Part shown: positions 54,740-64,000 of the stretch, piece by piece | Layout of the letters: each line of letters begins with the position of its first letter | How positions within the stretch are numbered: the first letter of the stretch is position 1 | Origin: Gynuella sunshinyii YC6258 | GTDB lineage: Bacteria; Pseudomonadota; Gammaproteobacteria; Pseudomonadales; Natronospirillaceae | Direction: 5' to 3' | DNA: 64,000 nucleotides | Assembly (NCBI RefSeq): GCF_000940805.1 | Contig: NZ_CP007142.1 | Coordinates: forward strand, 186,001 to 250,000 | Program-made: the position numbers and the translations under genes | Notes under the pieces: model-generated | Databases searched by the model: none | What the model was told of the DNA's origin: nothing | What the model saw: only the letters and a program-made list of their open reading frames with translations

Positions 54740-54940
54740 TCACACCACCTCGTATCCGGCATCCTCGATAGCGGCTTTCAGTTGTTCGGTATCGGCATCT
54801 CCCTCTACCGTGGCAATACCTTTGGCCAAATCAAAGGAGGCTGCGGCAACGCCAGCGACCCCATTCAATGCCTTTTCAATTGCATCCACACAGTTCTGAC
54901 AGCCGGCACCTTCAATTTTCATTTCAATCACATTTGACAT
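54740..54940 (-). CDS. copZ: CopZ-like copper chaperone (HMA domain)
   Basis: 66 residues: a single heavy-metal-associated domain. The metal site is EGAGCQNCVDAIEKAL (C14 and C17; usual form MxCxxC, here without the Met). The ending AIEDAGYEVV is typical. It shuttles Cu(I) to CopA in the cytosol. It belongs to the copper operon, 88 bases after the cytochrome c stop. Confidence 0.85.
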   Translation of the reverse strand: MSNVIEMKIEGAGCQNCVDAIEKALNGVAGVAAASFDLAKGIATVEGDADTEQLKAAIEDAGYEVV

Positions 54941-55028
54941 GATTATTACCTCACAGTCGTATTAGTAATTCGTTGGTTTTTAGGAACTATCTGAATAAAC
55001 ACCGTTCAAATCCGGGATCCAGGGTTAT

Positions 55029-55484
55029 TCACTTTTTTCTGGATTGTTGTTCAATGCTCAGCCACTTTTGATAGGTTGATTGATCCCAATGGCTTTGAAA
55101 ACCTGCGATCACAGCCAGTATCTGCTCTTCAGTCAGCTTTTCTCCAAACGGAGGCATAATGCCTCCCATTGGTTGTCCCCCGCCTTCAATGACTTCTCCC
55201 AATGTTGCAAGCGGGTGGTGCCATGCATGGGCGCTTCCATTCAGTGGTGGAGGCGGAAAATTACCGTTACTGTCAGTGGTCTTCCAATTGGGAGTGGCCT
55301 GGGCATTTGCACCATGGCAGATGGCGCAATTGGCAGCGAACAGTTTTTTCCCAGACTCAACCTGCTGCTGGCTATACCAGCGACCGGTATCTGCCTGCTC
55401 TGTCAGCTCGGGCTGAAAGGAGCTTTGTTGCTGACAGGCGGTTAGCAGCAGTACCAGTGGAAATATCAAGTCAGTGTTTTTCAT
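55029..55484 (-). CDS. Lipoprotein class I cytochrome c
   Basis: About 151 residues from the ATG at 55484. The signal sequence with lipobox LLTAC anchors it to a membrane. The haem site is NCAICHGANAQATPNW. PPPPLNGSAHAWHHP and GGIMPPFGEKLTEEQI (Met ligand region) follow. It overlaps the cueR end by 14 bases. It may supply electrons for periplasmic Cu(I) oxidation or act as a Cu-responsive carrier; that is inference. Confidence 0.85.
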   Translation of the reverse strand: MKNTDLIFPLVLLLTACQQQSSFQPELTEQADTGRWYSQQQVESGKKLFAANCAICHGANAQATPNWKTTDSNGNFPPPPLNGSAHAWHHPLATLGEVIEGGGQPMGGIMPPFGEKLTEEQILAVIAGFQSHWDQSTYQKWLSIEQQSRKK

Positions 55485-55863
55485 CAGCCAGTTTATCCAA
55501 AATAATGCAATCAGAGTCGTCATTGCCGGGACACTGAGTGATCAGGCCGGACAGGGTTTCTTTCATGGCCATCAGATTGGCAATCTGCTCATCGATCAGA
55601 TGCATCCGGCTTTCAGCCAGTTCTTTGACATGTCGGCTGGTACGATGAGGGTCCCGAAACAGTTGCAACAGCCCACGACACTCATCCAGACTGAATCCAA
55701 GTTGTCGTGCCCGGTTAATAAACCGCAGCTGTTTGACATCTCTTTCCTGATAATCACGATAACCATTTTGCTGACGTTCGCTATTGAACAACCCGATCGA
55801 CTCATAGTATCGAATGGTTTTAGCCGGCAAACCTGACTGCCTGGCTGCTTCGCTGATTTTCAT
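55471..55863 (-). CDS. cueR: CueR, Cu(I)-sensing MerR-family regulator
   Basis: 130 residues from the ATG at 55863 (MKISEAARQSGLPAKTIRYY). MerR winged HTH, dimer helix, and the metal loop QCPGNDDSDC with two Cys, as in CueR. It overlaps the copA stop (ATGA). It should bind the 19-bp-spacer promoter upstream of copA and activate its own operon when Cu(I) rises. Confidence 0.92.
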   Translation of the reverse strand: MKISEAARQSGLPAKTIRYYESIGLFNSERQQNGYRDYQERDVKQLRFINRARQLGFSLDECRGLLQLFRDPHRTSRHVKELAESRMHLIDEQIANLMAMKETLSGLITQCPGNDDSDCIILDKLADEKH

Positions 55864-58229
55864 GACTGTACCTCCGGTTTTGTCTTTGCACGCCAACGCA
55901 GCAACATTAACGAACTGGTCACGACAGAAACGCTGGAAAATGCCATAGCGGCTCCGGCAATAACCGGACTCAGCAGACCAAAGGCCGCCAATGGAATGCC
56001 AACAACGTTGTAAAAAAATGCCCAGAACAGATTCTGGCTGATTTTCCGGCGGGTCAAGCGGGCAATGTCCATCGCCACCAGTATCAGCGTCAGGTCCGAG
56101 CGCATCAGAACGATTCCAGCACTGTCTTTGGCGATGTCCGTGCCACTGCCCATGGCGATACTGGCATCGGCGGCAGCCAGTGCCGGCGCATCATTAATAC
56201 CATCACCCACCATGACAACGGGGCCATGTTTTTGCCGCAGTTTGCTGACCATTTCGTGTTTGTGATCGGGCTGCAAGCCACCAGCCACTTCATCCAATCC
56301 CAATGCCGCAGCTGCTTTTTCCGCTGCCTGGCGATGATCTCCCGACAGCATCCAGGTCGTTATCCCTGCCCGCTTCAACTGTGCAATCACTTGCCTGGCA
56401 TCTTCACGGGGCTCGTCTTCCAACTCAAAGCATGCTGTCAGTCGGTTATCCATAACCACCCATACCTGAGTGGCTTCCTGATCAACAGACAGTTTATGCG
56501 CCTCATCAATACCGATGCCATTGGCTTCAAGTAATGCTTCATTCCCCAGCAGAAACTGTTTTCCAGCGTACTCAGCCACCACACCTTTTCCAGCGACATT
56601 GGTCACTTTTTCAGGAGCCGGACCAGTCGAACAGTCAGTCAGAGATTCCACCATGGCCCGTGCCAGGGGATGCTGGCTTTGCTGTTGAATCGATTTGACC
56701 TGACCTCGCCAGTCAGCAGGCGATTCCGCAAACTCATGGATTTTCACAACCTTGGGCTCGCCTTCGGTTAAGGTTCCGGTTTTATCAAATACGAAGGTTT
56801 TGGCAGATACCAGTTGCTGCAACTGATCCAGGTTACGCACCAGGACGCCATGGCGCGCGGCCACTCCTGTGGCGGCAATAATGGCGGTCGGTATCGCCAG
56901 TCCCAATGCGCAGGGGCAGGCAATCACGAGCACCGAAACGGCTGCAATCAAGGCACTGCCGAAGTCGTTTAACCACCACTGCAACACAAACGCCAGCAAT
57001 GCCACCAACATGACGGCCGGCACAAAATAGTAGGCCACAACGTCCACCTGTTTCTGCACTTCAGGCTTGTTCATCTGGGCACTTTCCACCAGCTGAATAA
57101 TCTGGCGGATTCGAAACTGCTGCGGGTCGGTGGTCATCCTGACCCGTAAAGATCCGGTTTCGTTGCGGGTACCGGCCATGACGGTATCATCACTGCGTTT
57201 GAAAACCGCCCGGCTTTCACCCGTCAGCATCGCTTCGTTGAGGTCTGACTCACCACTGATGATGACACCATCGGCGGGTACATTGGCACCGGGCTGTATT
57301 TGAATTTCATCGCCGATATGGAGATCGGCTACCGCCATCTCCACCAGCTCACCATCACGCCAGACACTGGCCCTGACTGGCTGCAGATCCATGAGCGCCC
57401 GGATCGCATCTCCGGTACGGTTTTTGGCACGATGCTCCAACAGTTTGCCGAGTACCACCAGGGTTATGACAACGGCGGATGCCTCAAAGTAAAGATGACT
57501 GCTGGAGGTGAACAACCAGAGATAGAGGCTGTAGAAATAAGCCGCCGATGTTCCCAGCACCACCAGCGTATCCATATTGGCACTGGCGTGTTTGAGATTA
57601 GCCCAGGCACCACGGTAAAAGCGCGCGCCTACCCAGAACTGAATCGGTGTGGCGAGCAGCCACTGCACAGCATGAGGAACACCGACCGGGATACCCAACC
57701 AATCAAAGATCATGGCAAGCACCAGCGGCAACGACAGCACTGCACCGACCCAAAAATGCAGCAGCGGACGATTGGCTTGCGGGGCTGTCGCTGTTTCAAC
57801 CGGCGCATCCTTAACTGGATAGTTCAATGCCGCCAGGCGCTGGCGAATGGTTTGATCACTGGTCAGCGCCGCCACATACTCAATTTGCAGCTGTGATTTC
57901 ACCAGATTGACCTGGGCACGCTGGACACCGGGTAATTTGCCCAGCTGTTTTTCGATTTTGTTCACACAGGCCGCACAGTGAACGTTTTCGAGTTCATACA
58001 TTTCTGTGCTGACGGGTACATCAAAACCCGCATCCTGCACCCATTCGCGTAACTGTGCACCGCTGGCCGTTGAGGTCAGTTCGATGTCCAGAGATTCCAA
58101 CGCCAGATTAACCTTGGCCTGGTGCACTTCAGGGTGCTTGCTGAGTACTTTCTCCAGACGATTGACACAGCTGGCGCAACTGAGCCCGCTGATGGGTACG
58201 ATCCAATGATTCATACTGTCGGTAGTCAT
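55860..58229 (-). CDS. copA: Cu(I)-exporting P1B-type ATPase CopA
   Basis: 789 residues from the ATG at 58229 after a GGAGG site. Two N-terminal HMA domains: GLSCASCVNRLEKVL, and a second with NVHCAACVNKIEKQL. Eight membrane spans include the CPC motif VIACPCALGLAIP. The A-domain shows LTGES, the P-domain VFDKTGTLTEG, the N-domain HPLARAM, and the hinge GDGINDAPALA. All P1B-1 residues are present, so it should export Cu(I) to the periplasm. Confidence 0.95.
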   Translation of the reverse strand: MTTDSMNHWIVPISGLSCASCVNRLEKVLSKHPEVHQAKVNLALESLDIELTSTASGAQLREWVQDAGFDVPVSTEMYELENVHCAACVNKIEKQLGKLPGVQRAQVNLVKSQLQIEYVAALTSDQTIRQRLAALNYPVKDAPVETATAPQANRPLLHFWVGAVLSLPLVLAMIFDWLGIPVGVPHAVQWLLATPIQFWVGARFYRGAWANLKHASANMDTLVVLGTSAAYFYSLYLWLFTSSSHLYFEASAVVITLVVLGKLLEHRAKNRTGDAIRALMDLQPVRASVWRDGELVEMAVADLHIGDEIQIQPGANVPADGVIISGESDLNEAMLTGESRAVFKRSDDTVMAGTRNETGSLRVRMTTDPQQFRIRQIIQLVESAQMNKPEVQKQVDVVAYYFVPAVMLVALLAFVLQWWLNDFGSALIAAVSVLVIACPCALGLAIPTAIIAATGVAARHGVLVRNLDQLQQLVSAKTFVFDKTGTLTEGEPKVVKIHEFAESPADWRGQVKSIQQQSQHPLARAMVESLTDCSTGPAPEKVTNVAGKGVVAEYAGKQFLLGNEALLEANGIGIDEAHKLSVDQEATQVWVVMDNRLTACFELEDEPREDARQVIAQLKRAGITTWMLSGDHRQAAEKAAAALGLDEVAGGLQPDHKHEMVSKLRQKHGPVVMVGDGINDAPALAAADASIAMGSGTDIAKDSAGIVLMRSDLTLILVAMDIARLTRRKISQNLFWAFFYNVVGIPLAAFGLLSPVIAGAAMAFSSVSVVTSSLMLLRWRAKTKPEVQS

Positions 58230-58259
58230 GGTGGCCTCCGGTTTTTGCAACTGAAAGGC

Positions 58260-58290
58260 ATTGTAGACCTTCCATCAACTGGAAGGTCAA
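58260..58290 (-). promoter_or_regulatory. CueR-type promoter of the copper operon
   Basis: On the minus strand TTGACC and TACAAT are separated by 19 bp containing the palindrome ACCTTCC-agttgat-GGAAGGT (58267-58287). The overlong 19-bp spacer with a central dyad is the hallmark of MerR/CueR-activated promoters. Confidence 0.92.
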
Positions 58291-58463
58291 CACAGAAAAA
58301 ACAACGACAGAACAGGACGGATGAAGACCGGTGTTCAGCCGGTCAATGTTGAGTACGTGCTTGTGGGCGCTAACCTGGTCTTGCTGTAAAAAACCAGCAC
58401 ACCCTGGCAGGTTATTTATGTTCCAGTCAGGTTGCGAATACTGCGTTAAAATTCGACAGCCTG

Positions 58464-60806
58464 TCAGGTAACCTTAAACTGACTGACCAGAGTCTCCAAC
58501 TGTCGGCTCATCTCATTCAGATCAGTCATCGCCGCTGCGGCCTTCTGCGTACCTTCGACCGTTTGATCATTGAGCGACTTAATATTGTTGACACTATCGC
58601 TGATACTGTCCGCCACAGCGCTTTGCTCTTCGACAGCACTGGCGATACTGGTGTTGAGATCCCGAATACCGGTCATGGCCGCCATAATCTGTTCGAACGC
58701 ATTGCGTGCTTTGTCCGACAGCGCCACCGTATTGTTGACCTCTTCACTGCTACTGCTGATGGCATTGACCGCTTCATTGGCTCGTTGCTGAATTCGGTGG
58801 ATCACGCTTTGAATCTCGGCAGTAGACTGCTGGGTACGCCCTGCCAGGGTCCGGACTTCATCAGCGACTACGGCAAAACCCCGTCCCTGTTCCCCGGCAC
58901 GTGCGGCTTCAATAGCTGCATTCAAAGCCAGCAGATTGGTCTGTTCTGCGATGGAACCTATCATTTCCAGAATCTGGCCAATAGCCTGGCTGTCCTGATT
59001 CAGGGTATTGATCACCTCGGACGCCTCACCGATTCGATCCTGCATGGTGGACACAGAGGTTGCAGACTGAGACATGATCTCAAGGCTTTCCTGTCCGGTA
59101 TGATAAGTGGATTGAGAACGCTGATCCGCCTCAGCCGCACTATTGGCCACTTCCTGGAACGAAGCCGCCATTTCCGTAATGGATGTGCTGACCATGTCGG
59201 TTTGCAGGTTTTGTTCTTCGACATGCTGCTGGTTTTCATCGCTGGTGTTTTTCAGCACTGATGAGGACTGAGCGAGCGAGTGGGCAATACCGCTCAGCTG
59301 TACCACAATATCGTGAATACGCGAGACAAACTGGTTGAACGCTACCGCCAGGTCTCCGATTTCATCCGTTCGTGCCTCATCCAGCCGGGCCGTCAGGTCG
59401 CCATCTCCACCAGCAATATCCTGCAGAGCGGCCACTGTACTGTTGATCGGCTTAACCAGCATTTTGGCGAAGAATGTTCCGACCAGCCCACTCCCGGCTA
59501 TCAAGACCAGAGCAATGATCACTGCAATCCACAGCAGTGCCGATTTCACCGCATCAATTGCACCAAAGGCTTCTTTGGATTTCATTTCGGCCAACACCGC
59601 CCAGCGCTGATCGAATACCTCAATGGGCCGATAGCCCACCAGGGTCTTCTCTCCTGTCGACGGTGAAGTGAACTCCATGGACCCGGATCGCCCCGCCAGT
59701 GCCTCAGTGACCGCCCGTATATCGAGTTTTTCCAGACCATCATTATTCCCCCGGGCCTTAATCGTGGCCAGGGTGGTGGCATCAGCGCGATTATTAAGGC
59801 GCAGCATCTCCAGATACCCGTCCATATCCTCAACCGCACCTCGCCGCAGAGTACGTGTATACCCGTCACCGCCCACCATGATTACTTCACCGGTCTTACC
59901 CAGACCCGCATTTTCCCAACCCTTACCAAAGGTCACCAGGTTATTGAGCTTATCAGGTGACAACTGGAACACGATCAGGCCGATCATTTCATCGTTATTG
60001 TTGATTAACTGTGTGGCGACAAAAGCAGTCGGTAAATTGAGATTGGGCACATAAGGCTGAAAATCGGCGAAATACAGCTCTCCAGGCGCTCCTGTCAGAG
60101 CGGTTTCAACCAACCGCCCCAGTGATGTGTTTTTGAAGACGCCGGACTTCATAGACGTGGCATAGTCAATTTTTTTGGCCATGGAATACACCACTACTCC
60201 GTCCTTCGGTTCTATCAAATAGATATCTTCAAAACCGAAACGCGCAGCATAGCGCCGAAACTGATCATGATATTTGCGATGTGACAGGGTATAAAAAGTG
60301 GTGTCATCGGCAAACTCGAGACTGCCTTTCTGGCCGATGGGAAAATCATTATTGGCAATGTACTGGGCCTGCTGATACAGATTCTCCACCGGAATCTGCC
60401 GAATCATGCTCGTCACATCCAGATCACTGTTGGGATTCTGTTGACGGTAAGCCGTTAAAAAATCCTGGTTATAGAACGACTGGATATCGCTCTTAAGCGT
60501 ATCGGCATCCAGTTTCTGGGTCACTTGTGTTGGATAAGATTCAAACGCCGGGGTAAACACCTTAATGGTCTTTAACACAGTATCATCATTCGCAAAACTC
60601 AGAATCTGGTTACTGGTTGACTGGACAAAGTTACCTACCATTCTGGAAGCACTGTCCTGTGACAGGCTCATCTGCTGCAACCGGGCTTCGGTCAGACCTG
60701 CATCTATGCGGGAAACTGCCCCCCAACCAATTGTTGCTGCGGTAATGACAACTGCAGAGGCTGCCACCCCTGCGATCCCAAGCATCAGTTTATTGCCTAT
60801 TTTCAT
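58464..60806 (-). CDS. Methyl-accepting chemotaxis protein
   Basis: 780 residues. The first membrane span is about 5-29. A large periplasmic dCache-like sensor covers about 30-420 ([40 protein letters not shown]). The second span is about 428-452. HAMP follows ([20 protein letters not shown]), then the signalling domain with the tip [40 protein letters not shown] split here for length. The ligand is unknown; Cache receptors often bind amino acids or organic acids. Confidence 0.93.
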   Translation of the reverse strand: MKIGNKLMLGIAGVAASAVVITAATIGWGAVSRIDAGLTEARLQQMSLSQDSASRMVGNFVQSTSNQILSFANDDTVLKTIKVFTPAFESYPTQVTQKLDADTLKSDIQSFYNQDFLTAYRQQNPNSDLDVTSMIRQIPVENLYQQAQYIANNDFPIGQKGSLEFADDTTFYTLSHRKYHDQFRRYAARFGFEDIYLIEPKDGVVVYSMAKKIDYATSMKSGVFKNTSLGRLVETALTGAPGELYFADFQPYVPNLNLPTAFVATQLINNNDEMIGLIVFQLSPDKLNNLVTFGKGWENAGLGKTGEVIMVGGDGYTRTLRRGAVEDMDGYLEMLRLNNRADATTLATIKARGNNDGLEKLDIRAVTEALAGRSGSMEFTSPSTGEKTLVGYRPIEVFDQRWAVLAEMKSKEAFGAIDAVKSALLWIAVIIALVLIAGSGLVGTFFAKMLVKPINSTVAALQDIAGGDGDLTARLDEARTDEIGDLAVAFNQFVSRIHDIVVQLSGIAHSLAQSSSVLKNTSDENQQHVEEQNLQTDMVSTSITEMAASFQEVANSAAEADQRSQSTYHTGQESLEIMSQSATSVSTMQDRIGEASEVINTLNQDSQAIGQILEMIGSIAEQTNLLALNAAIEAARAGEQGRGFAVVADEVRTLAGRTQQSTAEIQSVIHRIQQRANEAVNAISSSSEEVNNTVALSDKARNAFEQIMAAMTGIRDLNTSIASAVEEQSAVADSISDSVNNIKSLNDQTVEGTQKAAAAMTDLNEMSRQLETLVSQFKVT

Positions 60807-61274
60807 GCGAAAATCCAGAAGAAAAACCTAATAACGTTAGTTAACTTTAGACCCCAATAGCTGTTTTGCAAAACACCGCAAAACGAAAACATTTTCACGT
60901 ACATATGCGATATTTCGAACCATATCAGGCATTTAAGAGCCATTTTTAAAACGTTTGTGACGTGAACAATAAAACATTCAACAAACAACACACGTCTGCG
61001 CTTAAGGACCAAACCGATACCAATGACTGCGGAAGGAATGTCATCGCGGTGCAGCAGATACGTAACGGCGGCTCCTGATGCCACATATCTCCTGAACATA
61101 AGGCCAGTAACGTCCAGAGATATTGATTTGCATCACTTCAACCGGGGGGCACAGACCAGCGGCCAATCACCGAAACATCGGCCAGAAAAACATGAATTCG
61201 GAGCATTCAGTATCGCTTTTTTACCGTATATTTGTCGTTTTTTTACCTTTCATATTGGACCCAGGACTTAAATA
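60807..61274. other. Intergenic region between the chemoreceptor and acetyltransferase genes
   Basis: About 470 bp between divergent genes, presumably carrying promoters in both directions. No gene or clear terminator was found. Confidence 0.35.
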
Positions 61275-61904
61275 ATGACCTCACACTCATACGCAGTATC
61301 AGGTCACACCAACATGAGATCACCATATACCTTTATTATCCTGGAAAAGCCGGAACAACTGGATCTGGTGTATCGTTCACTGATTCACCTGTTCGAGTTG
61401 AGCTCCGGAGACAACGCCATTCTGGGCTTTGAAAATAGTTTTACTGAGCAGGATTTGCAGGCCTATCGGCGATCACTGAATGATCAACTGGCCTCAGGCA
61501 GCATCAGAATACTCACTGCCCAGACCTCCAAACACGATGTCATTCTTTCCTGCATTCTGAAACAGAATAACCAAACCACCACGCGGCATGTCGCTGACCT
61601 TCAAAAAGGCTTTATTCATCCGGACTACCGTGGCACAGGCGTTTTCAACGAAGCCATGTATCACATTGCCAATTATGCCATTCAGCGCCAGATCGACCTC
61701 TTTACCCTGGATGTCAGAGAAGATTCCCCGGCCCACAGGCTCTGGTCAAAAATCGGCTTTATAACCTTTGGCATATTACCGGATTATTGTCGTTACAGAG
61801 GTAGAAGCTATCGCGGCCATTACATGCATATGCAGGCCAAAGATCTATGGAATAAATTCAAATATGCGAGTGAAGCCGCCGGGGCTCTTGCTGTTTTGTC
61901 CTGA
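61275..61904 (+). CDS. GNAT-family N-acyltransferase
   Basis: 209 residues; an ATG at 61314 (MRSPYTFIILEKPEQLDLVY) is an alternative start. The acyl-CoA site is GFIHPDYRGTGVFNEAMYHI, near 120-140. DLFTLDVREDSPAHRLWSKI and GFITFGILPDYCRY complete the GNAT fold. It is followed in the same direction by the diiron protein and the transporter, so it may act on the same product. Confidence 0.82.
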   Translation: MTSHSYAVSGHTNMRSPYTFIILEKPEQLDLVYRSLIHLFELSSGDNAILGFENSFTEQDLQAYRRSLNDQLASGSIRILTAQTSKHDVILSCILKQNNQTTTRHVADLQKGFIHPDYRGTGVFNEAMYHIANYAIQRQIDLFTLDVREDSPAHRLWSKIGFITFGILPDYCRYRGRSYRGHYMHMQAKDLWNKFKYASEAAGALAVLS

Positions 61905-61993
61905 ATCGATCCGGTGTTACGAAACGGAACCAGACAGACCTCGTTATACCAACCATTCCGCCCATTTTAATCATTAATTAAGGGGAGCAGGCT

Positions 61994-62725
61994 ATGTTAA
62001 TGGCCAAAGAACAATTCAAACATGAAATGCGGGACATGCTCAACAAGCACCTGACGCTTGCAAATCCACTGTTCAGGCATCTGATGGATGCCAACAATCC
62101 CAATCCGGAACTGTTGAAGTTCACCACGCTTCAAGGCTACCAGCTGACCAAACACTTTCTGACTTATATCGAATACATTTATTTTTATTGCCCGATCGAA
62201 AAACACAAACGCATCCTGTTGCACAACATGTATGAGGAGGAAACAGGGGCATTATCGCGCACCAAAAACCATGTTGAACTGCTACACGACTTCATTCGTG
62301 CATTGGGCATTTCCGATGCCGAACGGGATGCCGCCACTCCGTTGCCCGCCACTCAGCAACTGATTGATTATCGCATGCACGCCTGCCAGAACCCGGAGCT
62401 GTATCATATCGCAGCCGCGGCAGTACTGATTGCCAGCGAGGGGCAGAATCTGGAAACGCTGGGAGAAGAAGCCAGACACAGCATTCTTGGCCGGATCTAT
62501 CAACTCAAAGAAGAAGATCTGCTGTTTTTTTCTGTCCACCAGAAAGAAGATGTCGGCCATGTCAAACAAGGGCTGGCACTGGTAACGGATCTCTGTATTA
62601 CCGAGGAAATGCAACAACAGGCTCTGGCGGCCATCGAACGTACCTGCCAATACTTTTATGCCATGTATCAAGGTATTTACGAGCACTTAAAGCTGAATGA
62701 ACTGGATCTGGAGCCAATACAGTGA
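61994..62725 (+). CDS. Haem-oxygenase-like diiron oxidase/oxygenase (HDO) family protein
   Basis: 243 residues, all-helical. Possible metal ligands are the Glu in NMYEEETGALSRTKNHVELL with its His, the Glu in AAVLIASEGQNLETLGEE, and Asp/His in FFSVHQKEDVGHVKQG. This is the pattern of the TenA/PqqC-like 'iron-containing redox enzyme' group (CADD, BesC, UndA and SznF relatives), which perform oxidative cleavage or N-oxygenation of small molecules. AGGGGAG precedes the ATG. It overlaps the MFS gene by 4 bases (GTGA). Confidence 0.8.
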   Translation: MLMAKEQFKHEMRDMLNKHLTLANPLFRHLMDANNPNPELLKFTTLQGYQLTKHFLTYIEYIYFYCPIEKHKRILLHNMYEEETGALSRTKNHVELLHDFIRALGISDAERDAATPLPATQQLIDYRMHACQNPELYHIAAAAVLIASEGQNLETLGEEARHSILGRIYQLKEEDLLFFSVHQKEDVGHVKQGLALVTDLCITEEMQQQALAAIERTCQYFYAMYQGIYEHLKLNELDLEPIQ

Positions 62726-63960
62726 ACCTGTCCCGATACCAACTGACTCTGGCAATTCTGGTTGGGGTTCTGGTTACTTTTTTGGCCTCAGCAATTAAAG
62801 GCAGTTATCAGGTTTATTTTGTCGATCTGACGGAACTGTATGGCCGCAGCCGAGGCACTTTTGCCCTGACTGGTGCAATTTTTGGTCTGACTATCGGATT
62901 GATGTCGCCGCTCGTTGGCTGGATATGTGACCGGTATGGCGCAATACAAACCATTCTATCGGGCGCGGTGGCAACGGTGCTGGTGTATTTCCTGCTCGGC
63001 TTTATGCAGTCTTACTTTCTGTTTTTGGTACTTTACGGTTTGATCGCGGCTTATGCTCTGACTGCCATGACTTTCGTACCACTTGGTTTGTTGGTTGACA
63101 GAATATTCGAACAACAACATAAAGGGCTGGCATTCGCTGCAATTACCAATGGTACTGCCATTGGCTTTATGGTCTTGTCACCTTTGTGGGTATGGCTAAA
63201 TGGTTTTGTCAGTTGGAGTATTGTCTGTCTCGCCATCGGCACTGTTTTTCTGGTCATCGTAATTCCCGCACTCCTGCTGCTCAACCGGGCTTTGCCTGAT
63301 ATCGTCGCAACACCTTCAGAAAAACAGCTGACACCAGGTTTATCGTTGCATCGGCAAATCACAGGTACCGCTTTTCTCCTGCTGGCAATCTCGTTCGCGG
63401 GGTGTGGCTCCTCCATGGCCTTTATCGATGTGCATCTTGTTCCGGCCATGCAGCATAGCCTTGATGGCAGTGAGAACCATCGCGAAACCATTGCCTCTAC
63501 CTTAAGTCTGCTCGGCATGGCGGAGTTGCTGGGAGCCTTGGGGGTCGGATGGTTGTTGCGGTTTCTGAAACCCGGGTTATTTCTCGCGTTTTTGTATGGC
63601 ATCAGAGCCCTGTCACTGGTATTGATCACTAATACCCAATCGCCATCGACGTTTATTGTCTTTGGAATCATCTTTGGCCTTAGTTATATGGGTACAGTGA
63701 TTATCACATCGCTTATGTGTCTGAGTATTTTTGGAGCACAGGTCAAAGGCAAAATTTTTGGATTTTTATTCACCATTCATCAGTTGTCGGTCTTTATAAC
63801 CGTTTGGGCCGGAGGTGTCATATTTGACTTGACCCAAAGTTATCAATGGGTCACTTTGTTCGTAGCCGGTATGTGCGTTGTATCTGTATTCGCCGCATTG
63901 ATTCTGCAAACTCAGCAGAAAAAAGAAGCTGCCATCTATCAGCAGAGTCTTAACAGCTGA
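62722..63960 (+). CDS. MFS transporter
   Basis: 412 residues with twelve predicted spans, starting at a GTG coupled to the diiron-protein stop. LVGWICDRYGAIQTILSG is the motif-A loop of MFS carriers. The oxalate/monocarboxylate-like layout of two six-span halves is visible. It probably exports or imports the small molecule handled by the two upstream enzymes. Confidence 0.88.
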   Translation: MNLSRYQLTLAILVGVLVTFLASAIKGSYQVYFVDLTELYGRSRGTFALTGAIFGLTIGLMSPLVGWICDRYGAIQTILSGAVATVLVYFLLGFMQSYFLFLVLYGLIAAYALTAMTFVPLGLLVDRIFEQQHKGLAFAAITNGTAIGFMVLSPLWVWLNGFVSWSIVCLAIGTVFLVIVIPALLLLNRALPDIVATPSEKQLTPGLSLHRQITGTAFLLLAISFAGCGSSMAFIDVHLVPAMQHSLDGSENHRETIASTLSLLGMAELLGALGVGWLLRFLKPGLFLAFLYGIRALSLVLITNTQSPSTFIVFGIIFGLSYMGTVIITSLMCLSIFGAQVKGKIFGFLFTIHQLSVFITVWAGGVIFDLTQSYQWVTLFVAGMCVVSVFAALILQTQQKKEAAIYQQSLNS

Positions 63961-64000
63961 TAAGCACATCCATGATCCAACAACACACCGCCAGCAAACG

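Overview
The window looks like chromosomal DNA of a gammaproteobacterium. The flanks carry mgtE, a FrnE-like thioredoxin-fold protein, comM/yifB, an HAE-type RND pump, a CueR/CopA copper operon, a large chemoreceptor and a secreted expansin with a cellulose-binding module. That mix suggests a motile, plant- or polysaccharide-associated marine or rhizosphere bacterium of the Oceanospirillales type; this placement is inference.

Layout. Positions 1-4357 and 47163-64000 are host backbone. Between them lies one 42.8-kb Tn7-like genomic island (4358-47162) inserted in comM. Its ends can be read to the base: TGT...ACA termini, flanking 5-bp duplications GAGGC (GCCTC on the + strand), and a comM reading frame that rejoins perfectly when the island is removed. 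Insertion falls between the Walker A and Walker B parts of ComM, so the ATPase is inactivated. Overlapping genes tnsA-tnsB-tnsC-tnsD/tniQ sit at the left end. A TnsE-like gene reads inward from the right end.

Cargo, left to right: a frameshifted SUKH immunity gene; an Rhs polymorphic-toxin locus with its own HNH-type tip and immunity gene plus a displaced toxin/immunity pair; a helicase, a partner protein and an XRE repressor with two clear operators; then a long leftward operon made of higB-higA, a DprA/SLOG protein, a phosphoribosyltransferase, a complete sigma-70 factor, a DrmA-like helicase, a DrmB-like DUF1998 protein and a cytosine methyltransferase stump. Next comes a cytosine-C5 methyltransferase with a MORC-like GHKL ATPase, bracketed by two copies of an 889-bp repeat that each encode the same unknown 236-residue protein. 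After that are toxin-antitoxin remnants, a protein with twelve CxxC motifs, an XRE protein with a membrane anchor, an LRAT-family protein, a secreted endonuclease I cut by IS66, small membrane proteins, an ISNCY-type element and the wreck of a second TnsB gene.

Smaller TGT...ACA elements with internal site arrays lie inside the island: a 314-bp one at 19146, a partial copy at 32886, and a 192-bp one at 40940 with its own 5-bp duplication. Other Tn7/Tn402-like families have therefore also used the island as a target.

The most interesting unit is the sigma-70/DrmA/DrmB operon with DprA-PRTase and HigBA in front (19455-28032). It looks like a DISARM-related defence or DNA-processing locus that carries its own sigma factor. 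In the right flank, the copper operon (copA-cueR-cytochrome c-copZ-cytochrome c') and a GNAT/haem-oxygenase-like diiron protein/MFS cluster look like intact functional units.
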